A DNA stretch of 7,079 nt. It comes from an uncultured Erysipelotrichaceae bacterium. GTDB taxonomy: Bacteria > Bacillota_I > Bacilli_A > RFN20 > CAG-826. The translations under genes were made by a program, and so were the position numbers. Below are positions 1 to 3,707 of the stretch, one piece after another. The notes under the pieces were generated by a model that did not search any database, was not told where the DNA came from, and saw nothing but the letters and a program-made list of their open reading frames with translations. How positions within the stretch are numbered: position 1 is the first letter of the stretch; every line of letters begins with the position of its first letter. The stretch spans positions 1 to 7,079 of the forward strand of contig CADCDV010000091.1 in NCBI GenBank assembly GCA_902800255.1, given 5' to 3'.

Positions 1-15
1 AATTCTTTTCTTCAT
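1..15 (-). CDS. Start of a truncated gene, possibly another lipoprotein (first five codons only)
   Basis: On the minus strand an ATG at 15-13 opens a frame reading M-K-K-R-I before the window ends. A GAGG Shine-Dalgarno-like sequence (plus-strand CCTC, 24-27) lies about 8 bases upstream. The same lysine-rich opening begins both lipoproteins in this window (MKKRTLL and MKKKILL), so this is probably the signal peptide of a third secreted or lipid-anchored protein. It follows the 137-1102 gene on the same strand, with a likely terminator between. Five codons cannot prove a gene. The call rests on the start codon, the ribosome binding site and the matching N-terminus. Confidence 0.4.
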
Positions 16-97
16 ATAATGAACCTCATTTTGACTTGTTTCTCGACAATAAGACGATTAATGGCCTTAAAACCGCTCAAAAGAAAAAGACAATTTG

Positions 98-128
98 AAA
101 AAAGAGGGCTATTAGTATGGCCCACTCT
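98..128 (-). terminator. Probable rho-independent terminator of the 137-1102 lipoprotein gene
   Basis: Read on the minus strand just after the TAG stop, GGGC (plus 120-123) pairs with GCCC (plus 106-109) across a 10-base loop. The stem extends outward after one U-U mismatch and runs into six U residues (plus A run 98-103). The mismatch and long loop make it only moderately strong. Confidence 0.5.
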
Positions 129-136
129 AATCTTTA

Positions 137-1102
137 CTAACCGTGATCGACCAAAAGATCATCCTCTGAAATGACCATGGAATTCCACTCCTCAGAGGCC
201 TCAATCGCATCCTTGATATCAATAACAAGTTCCAAAAACTTTTCGTATTGAGGCTTGAACCCCGACTTTTTCGCATAGGATTTATCAAGACAATTCCGCG
301 AGGAGGAATAGGCGGCGATGGTTTTGTCACCTATCGTCACTTTATAGCGATACTTCATGTTTCTTGGTTCGGGGTTCGTAACCGAACTGTATCCAGGAAC
401 GAACTCGTCTTCGTAAGAATAGATGTCCAGGTTTTTGACTCTCTCGTAGATTGTTTCGATGTCTGGATAATGGAAAGACGTCGAATAGGTATTGAGCTTG
501 CCTCCCCTATCGATGACTTCGGTTCCGCTGTCATATGTGTTAGCGAATGTATACCCCCAATTTAGGTTGAAGGAAAAATCACTGAGTTCCGTATTGAAAG
601 TGCCGCCTCTTCGGATTTTAAGGCGATCTGCTTCTTTAATGATCGCTTTTATGTCCGCATCGCTAATAAGGTCATCTTGATAGAGTTTTTTAAGATCGAA
701 AGAGCCTTGGCCTTTAATCCAAACGTTCACGTCGTAGGAGTGCGAAGGAAGAGTACAGATGTAATAGCCAAAAAAGGAAAAATCATGCTTCACCTTGACT
801 TCGCTTTTGCCTCTTTTCACATACTTGATGATGTTGACGTGAGCGGCGCCATAAACCCCTAAATCGTATTCAAGGAAACAGGATTCAGGCTCATAGCCAA
901 GGTCTTTCTTCCTTTCGGCGTAAGTCCTGCAGATATCCTCAACCTCCATGGCGCTATAAGGCCCAAAAGCCTCAAAGACACGGGGACCGGAACTACTGGA
1001 TTCCTCGACGCTAGAAGACTCCTCGGTAACGATGTTTGGATCGACGCACGAAAAGAGCATAGAGCCGAATAAGACAAGTGGTAACAATGTTCTCTTTTTC
1101 AT
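137..1102 (-). CDS. Putative lipoprotein of unknown function
   Basis: A 321-residue exported protein. The N-terminus is a clear lipoprotein signal: two lysines and an arginine, a hydrophobic stretch, then lipobox L-F-S-C with Cys19 as the expected diacylglyceryl/cleavage site, so the mature protein should be tethered to the outer face of the membrane. Residues ~26-39 are a Ser/Glu-rich linker of the sort common after the lipid anchor. The rest (~40-321) is a soluble mixed alpha/beta-looking domain rich in Tyr, Asp and Lys; I recognise no family, catalytic motif or repeat. The last ~50 residues look like a helical segment followed by an acidic tail. The ATG is fixed by the signal peptide, although the ribosome binding site is weak. 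Codon use is mixed, unlike the strongly biased divergent lipoprotein gene, which suggests lower expression. Lipoprotein call secure; function unknown. Confidence 0.85.
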   Translation of the reverse strand: MKKRTLLPLVLFGSMLFSCVDPNIVTEESSSVEESSSSGPRVFEAFGPYSAMEVEDICRTYAERKKDLGYEPESCFLEYDLGVYGAAHVNIIKYVKRGKSEVKVKHDFSFFGYYICTLPSHSYDVNVWIKGQGSFDLKKLYQDDLISDADIKAIIKEADRLKIRRGGTFNTELSDFSFNLNWGYTFANTYDSGTEVIDRGGKLNTYSTSFHYPDIETIYERVKNLDIYSYEDEFVPGYSSVTNPEPRNMKYRYKVTIGDKTIAAYSSSRNCLDKSYAKKSGFKPQYEKFLELVIDIKDAIEASEEWNSMVISEDDLLVDHG

Positions 1103-1251
1103 AGCGTTCTTTTTAGAAAATCAAAAATCTTCATCAAAACTGGTCTATCTTTAAAACCTGTTTCACTATTATTAGAAATCCATATACCCCGATTACTCAA
1201 GAACATTTTTTGCCACCTTTTTCGAGGTTTTGGGTCGGCGCCAAAGTCAGT

Positions 1252-1265
1252 CCTTGTTTACAAGG
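1252..1265. promoter_or_regulatory. Palindromic operator candidate over the -35 box
   Basis: CCTTGT-TT-ACAAGG is a perfect inverted repeat with 6-base arms and a 2-base centre. It overlaps the -35 hexamer (1257-1262) of the promoter driving the 1365-2333 lipoprotein. A repressor bound here would block RNA polymerase. The symmetry and position are visible; that a regulator binds it, and which one, is inference. Confidence 0.45.
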
Positions 1266-1285
1266 AGGAAAACCACTTCTATAAT
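1257..1285 (+). promoter_or_regulatory. Sigma-A-type promoter of the Flg_new lipoprotein gene
   Basis: The -35 box TTTACA (1257-1262, one mismatch to TTGACA) and a perfect -10 TATAAT (1280-1285) are separated by the ideal 17 bases. Transcription should start near 1291-1293, giving a leader of about 73 bases before the ATG at 1365. Confidence 0.8.
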
Positions 1286-1304
1286 TCAAGCATAAACAAT
1301 TAAT

Positions 1305-1323
1305 GGGTTTGGCACTCAAACCC
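1305..1323 (+). promoter_or_regulatory. Leader hairpin 1
   Basis: GGGTTTG (1305-1311) is perfectly complementary to CAAACCC (1317-1323) with a 5-base loop, forming a 7-bp stem about a dozen bases from the predicted mRNA 5' end. No U tract follows, so it is not a terminator. A 5' stabilising hairpin is a reasonable guess for a well-expressed gene. It lies within a possible 8-codon ORF (ATG 1303 to TAA 1327-1329) that has no ribosome binding site. Confidence 0.5.
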
Positions 1324-1328
1324 GAATA

Positions 1329-1354
1329 AAAGGAGGCAATCCGTAGGCGATTGC
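1329..1354 (+). promoter_or_regulatory. Distant ribosome binding site plus bridging hairpin
   Basis: AAAGGAGG (1329-1336) is a near-perfect Shine-Dalgarno sequence but ends 28 bases before the ATG at 1365. Between them GCAATC (1336-1341) pairs perfectly with GATTGC (1349-1354) over a 7-base loop. If the hairpin forms, the gap from AAGGAG (ends 1335) to the ATG becomes the 10 unpaired bases 1355-1364. An in-frame TAA at 1356-1358 rules out an upstream start closer to the Shine-Dalgarno sequence, apart from a TTG at 1359 that would still be 22 bases away. Confidence 0.55.
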
Positions 1355-1364
1355 ATAATTGATT

Positions 1365-2333
1365 ATGAAAAAGAAAATTCTTCTTGTGAGTCTCCTTACC
1401 GCTGGCATGCTTTTCTCATGCGGTGGCGATCAGACCCCAGCCACTAGTGGCACCACCCCAGCCGCTAGCACCAACAGCACCAAGAGCACACCAAAGAGCT
1501 CCACTCCAGCTGCTCCAAAGTACAAAGTCACCTTTGACTACAACTACACCGGTGCTCCAACTGCCACCAGCAAAACCACTGGCAACGATGGCAAAGTCAC
1601 TTTACCAGCCGATCCAGTGAAGGAAGACAGCGTCTTCATTGAATGGAACACCAAGGCCGATGGCACTGGTACCAAAGTCACCAAAGATGACGTCTACACC
1701 GCCGACACCACCGTCTATGCCAAGTGGCACCACCACCAGTATGGCGCTGAAGTCGTCCGTGCTGGCAGCCTCACCGCTGAACCATACGAAACCCCAAGCA
1801 AGAGCGCCTCTGCTACCTGCCACGAGCTCGATAGCTGCGGAATGACCAAGATCTCCTGGAGCGCCCTCGACATCATCGAATCCGAGTCCGCCAAGTTCGA
1901 CAAGACCACCGAAACCATCCGCTTCAATGGACCAGTCCACAAAGACCAGAGCGAAACCGACGAAGGTTCACACCTTGTCTACGAGATCTACTCTCCAAAA
2001 GCCTTCACCAAAGCTTCCCTTTACATCACCGCTACCTGGCACACCCAGGCTGCCACTTACTGGGCCAAGGAAGAAGGCGACACTGCTAAAGGTTACGAGA
2101 AGAACGAAGCTGGCGAGTGGTATCGTCCAGACTACCGTTGGGGCCTCAAAGTCAACGGCACTGTTGCCGTCCTTAACGAAGCTGAGCACAAGAGCCCAGA
2201 GTCCGGTGAGACTTCCGAACAGAGAATGCCAACCGAATTCGCTCTTCAGCAAGGCATCAACAAGCTTGATCTTTACACCTATGGTGGATATCGTGCCAAG
2301 ATGACCACCATGAAGATCATCGTCAAAGAATAA
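1365..2333 (+). CDS. Cell-surface lipoprotein with Listeria-Bacteroides (Flg_new) repeat
   Basis: A 322-residue exported lipoprotein. The signal peptide ends in lipobox L-F-S-C with Cys19 as the lipid-anchor residue. Residues ~22-52 are a Thr/Ser/Pro/Ala linker. Residues ~53-121 match the Flg_new/InlB B-repeat pattern: V-T-F-D-Y-N-Y, then V-x-L-P-x-D-P, E-W-N-T-K-A-D-G-T-G and a closing V-Y-A-K-W. Residues ~122-160 carry an H-x-Y start and Cys152/Cys158, resembling a degenerate version of the small Cys/His module often found after such repeats. Residues ~161-322 look like an all-beta sandwich ending in G-I-N-K-L-D-L-Y, as in CBM6/CBM35-like carbohydrate-binding modules; this part is inference. 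A role in adhesion or glycan capture is plausible, and no enzyme motif is seen. Proline is almost always CCA and GCC/ACC dominate, suggesting high expression. ATG 1365 is chosen over TTG 1359 because it opens the MKKK signal peptide. Confidence 0.88.
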   Translation: MKKKILLVSLLTAGMLFSCGGDQTPATSGTTPAASTNSTKSTPKSSTPAAPKYKVTFDYNYTGAPTATSKTTGNDGKVTLPADPVKEDSVFIEWNTKADGTGTKVTKDDVYTADTTVYAKWHHHQYGAEVVRAGSLTAEPYETPSKSASATCHELDSCGMTKISWSALDIIESESAKFDKTTETIRFNGPVHKDQSETDEGSHLVYEIYSPKAFTKASLYITATWHTQAATYWAKEEGDTAKGYEKNEAGEWYRPDYRWGLKVNGTVAVLNEAEHKSPESGETSEQRMPTEFALQQGINKLDLYTYGGYRAKMTTMKIIVKE

Positions 2334-2351
2334 GACGAATCTTGAACTAAG

Positions 2352-2378
2352 AACCCTGAACTCGTTTCAGGGTTTTTT
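2352..2378 (+). terminator. Rho-independent terminator of the Flg_new lipoprotein gene
   Basis: AACCCTGAA (2352-2360) pairs perfectly with TTCAGGGTT (2366-2374) over a 5-base loop, and the T run extends to 2378. It begins 18 bases after the TAA stop. Confidence 0.9.
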
Positions 2379-2383
2379 ATTTT

Positions 2384-2406
2384 AAAAAAGAGTGGTCACC
2401 CCACTC
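2384..2406 (-). terminator. Terminator of the regulator/acetyltransferase operon
   Basis: GAGTGG (2390-2395) pairs with CCACTC (2401-2406). Read on the minus strand the stem is followed by six U residues (plus A run 2384-2389), seven bases past the acetyltransferase stop. A T run at 2408-2412 means it may also act on plus-strand transcripts, giving a two-way barrier with the preceding terminator. Confidence 0.75.
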
Positions 2407-2413
2407 CTTTTTG

Positions 2414-2968
2414 TTATATGTTCTTGATGACTTTCGCAGGGTTTCCGCCTACGACAACATTATCAGGAACGTCTTTGGTTACCACTGCACCTGCTGCGAC
2501 AACGCTATTCTCGCCAATTGTCACGCCTGGGCAGATGATCGCGCCTATGCATATCCAAGCGTTCTTTTTGATCGTGACTTTTTTGAAATAGAACTTGTGG
2601 TGTCTTTCTTTAAGGTCATGATTGACGGTAGCGATTCTGACGTCTGGGCCAATGAGAACCCCATCTTCGATTTCGATGATGCCGGCAGATAGAAGGGTAG
2701 CGCCTTTATTGATCGTGATGTTCTTTCCTAATTTGACGCGGCAGCCATTATCGCAATAGAAAGGCGAGACGATTGACACTGAGTCATCTATCTTTGTTCG
2801 GAAAAGCTCGTCCAAGAGCCCTTTGTAATCAGAATCGGTTGGCTTTTTGCTGGAGATTTTTTGACTTAGGTCATGAGAACGGATTATTTCTTTAAGGCCA
2901 TCCTCAAAATATGGCTCATCATTACGGGCTTCACCATATTTGTCAACGACTTCAAAAAAGCGATTCAT
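2414..2968 (-). CDS. Sugar O-acetyltransferase, hexapeptide-repeat (LacA/Maa-like)
   Basis: A 184-residue enzyme of the left-handed beta-helix acetyltransferase family, expected to move acetyl from acetyl-CoA to a sugar hydroxyl in the cytoplasm. The N-terminal ~55 residues form the helical cap typical of maltose/galactoside acetyltransferases. Then come P-F-Y-C-D-N-G (69-75), L-G-K-N-I-T-I-N (80-87) and the hexapeptide turns. His117 in the N-H-D motif sits where the family's catalytic His is. The W-I-C-I-G-A-I-I-C-P-G-V-T-I-G block (138-152) and the closing V-G-G-N-P-A-K-V-I complete the signature; Cys140 replaces the usual Gly. Length matches the family. The natural substrate cannot be read from sequence. 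ATG 2968 is preferred to an adjacent TTG at 2971; neither has a good ribosome binding site. It lies 34 bases downstream of the XRE regulator, probably in one transcript. Confidence 0.88.
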   Translation of the reverse strand: MNRFFEVVDKYGEARNDEPYFEDGLKEIIRSHDLSQKISSKKPTDSDYKGLLDELFRTKIDDSVSIVSPFYCDNGCRVKLGKNITINKGATLLSAGIIEIEDGVLIGPDVRIATVNHDLKERHHKFYFKKVTIKKNAWICIGAIICPGVTIGENSVVAAGAVVTKDVPDNVVVGGNPAKVIKNI

Positions 2969-3002
2969 CAATATGATTTTACTTCGTTTTATTTAGAAAG
3001 GA

Positions 3003-3449
3003 CTATTGCTTTTCTTTCCAGTGTTTGAGGTTTGGGAGCATTCCCTTCATATATGATCTGGCCTGCTCTTCTTCGAAACCTTGAGCAACCATGTGCGGAA
3101 GACATGTGTCGATGAGATCATCCATGTTGTCATAGGTGAACTTCTCATCGTGATAGCACCACTGACAATAATTTTCATTGAAGGAACCGTCTTTCTCTTT
3201 GCTCATCATCGAATCCTGAAGTGGCATCCCACAACACTGACACACTAGTTGTCTAGGAGAACCGAGTAACGTGTTGATTGAGACGTCGAAGAGTTTGGAC
3301 AAGAGTTTGAGCGTCTCGATATTTGGCGTGGTTTCGCCAGTTTCCCATCTAGATACGGCTTGTCTAGTGACCATCACTTTCGTAGCAAGCTCTTCTTGGG
3401 ACAGATTGTTCTTTGTTCTTAGTTCTACGAGTATATCTTTCGTTTCCAT
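3003..3449 (-). CDS. XRE-family HTH regulator with C-terminal zinc ribbon
   Basis: A 148-residue DNA-binding protein. Residues ~5-62 are a Cro/C1-type helix-turn-helix: L-S-Q-E-E-L-A, then the recognition-helix stretch V-T-R-Q-A-V-S-R-W-E and the conserved G-E-T-T-P-N. Residues ~69-148 match the 'putative zinc ribbon' family often fused to HTH domains in Bacillota: C70-x2-C73-G-M-P-L and Y-C95-x2-C98-Y, with a conserved acidic/helical tail. The four cysteines could bind zinc or sense redox or metal state, which is inference. The ATG is well supported by an AGGAGAGG Shine-Dalgarno sequence (plus 3458-3465) at 8-base spacing. It is the first gene of a probable two-gene operon with the acetyltransferase, and a palindrome upstream of its promoter suggests autoregulation. 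Confidence 0.9.
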   Translation of the reverse strand: METKDILVELRTKNNLSQEELATKVMVTRQAVSRWETGETTPNIETLKLLSKLFDVSINTLLGSPRQLVCQCCGMPLQDSMMSKEKDGSFNENYCQWCYHDEKFTYDNMDDLIDTCLPHMVAQGFEEEQARSYMKGMLPNLKHWKEKQ

Positions 3450-3467
3450 TTCGTTTACCTCTCCTAC

Positions 3468-3495
3468 ATTTTAGGGTAGCCAATTTTCTTATCAA
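3468..3495 (-). promoter_or_regulatory. Probable promoter of the XRE regulator operon
   Basis: On the minus strand TTGATA (plus 3490-3495) and TAAAAT (plus 3468-3473) lie 16 bases apart, each one mismatch from consensus. The predicted start near 3461-3462 leaves a leader of only ~13 bases that keeps just part (AGAGG) of the Shine-Dalgarno sequence. That is tight, so an upstream start remains possible. Confidence 0.5.
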
Positions 3496-3511
3496 GCAAC
3501 CGGTTGTTGCT
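3495..3511. promoter_or_regulatory. Palindromic operator candidate upstream of the XRE regulator
   Basis: AGCAAC and GTTGCT form 6-base inverted arms around 5 bases, enclosing the perfect 10-base palindrome CAACCGGTTG (3497-3506). It abuts the -35 box of the regulator's own promoter. With no U tract after it in either direction, it is not a terminator. Binding by the adjacent XRE protein is inference. Confidence 0.45.
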
Positions 3512-3516
3512 AAAAG

Positions 3517-3544
3517 AAAAAAGGACCGATTCATCATCGATCCT
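3517..3544 (-). terminator. Rho-independent terminator of tRNA-Glu (and gltX readthrough)
   Basis: On the minus strand AGGATCGAT (plus 3536-3544) pairs with ATCGGTCCT (plus 3522-3530), nine pairs including one G-U, over a 5-base loop, followed by six U residues (plus A run 3517-3522). It begins 12 bases past the tRNA's encoded CCA. Confidence 0.85.
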
Positions 3545-3556
3545 AATTAATTAATT

Positions 3557-3637
3557 TGGTGACCCAGCCGGGGCCGGGAATCGAACCCGGGATTCAACCT
3601 TGAGAGGGTTGCGTCTTAGCCGCTTGACCACAGGGCC
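3557..3637 (-). tRNA. tRNA-Glu(CUC), with a 6-bp tandem duplication
   Basis: The minus-strand sequence folds as a glutamate tRNA: acceptor GGCCCTG, a D-arm closed by GTC/GAC, anticodon stem CAACC/GGTTG with loop CTCTCAA (anticodon CUC), T-arm CCGGG-TTCGATT-CCCGG, discriminator A and encoded CCA. It is 81 bases long instead of the expected 75. The extra six are a perfect repeat, CCCGGC-CCCGGC (plus 3567-3578), between the T-stem and the 3' acceptor strand. Acceptor pair 6:67 is also a U-U mismatch, and pair 2:71 is G-U as in the B. subtilis tRNA as I remember it. The CUC isoacceptor is normally dispensable because UUC reads GAG, so this copy may be impaired. Identity is clear; function is uncertain. 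Confidence 0.82.
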
Positions 3638-3646
3638 GTGCCACAT

Positions 3647-3675
3647 ATTAAAGCATTGACGGATTAACTTTTCAA
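3647..3675 (-). promoter_or_regulatory. Promoter of tRNA-Glu
   Basis: On the minus strand TTGAAA (plus 3670-3675) and TTTAAT (plus 3647-3652) are each one mismatch from consensus with the ideal 17-base spacer. Initiation would fall only 2-3 bases before the mature tRNA 5' end at 3637. No terminator separates gltX from this point, so readthrough from gltX is also possible. Confidence 0.7.
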
Positions 3676-3707
3676 TAGTGGCGAAGCGATTTTGTGAAAG
3701 TCTATCT

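Larger units (their letters stand above)
1103..1364. other. Intergenic regulatory region between divergent lipoprotein genes
   Basis: This 262-base stretch holds no credible gene. The half nearer 1364 contains a strong plus-strand promoter, a palindrome over its -35 box and a leader with two hairpins (listed separately). The half nearer 1103 is AT-rich and must contain the promoter of the minus-strand lipoprotein. I see only weak candidates there (for example TTGATG and TAATAA-like elements at poor spacing), so no promoter is called for that gene. Confidence 0.7.

Noticed and set aside
1262..1268. AAGGAGG ribosome-binding-like sequence
   Set aside because: It lies upstream of the predicted transcription start, and no ATG, GTG or TTG follows at usable spacing. 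It is partly explained by the palindrome.
1308..1320. GCACTC resembling a CIRCE (HrcA) half-site
   Set aside because: The partner GAGTGC arm at 9-base spacing is absent; the symmetry here is GGGTTTG/CAAACCC.
1602..1940. 112-codon minus-strand open frame, Gly/Val-rich
   Set aside because: Antisense to the strongly codon-biased lipoprotein. GCC/ACC/CCA-rich genes routinely leave open antisense frames.
2969..2971. TTG start for the acetyltransferase
   Set aside because: The adjacent ATG at 2968 adds no cost, and neither has a distinguishing ribosome binding site, so ATG is preferred.
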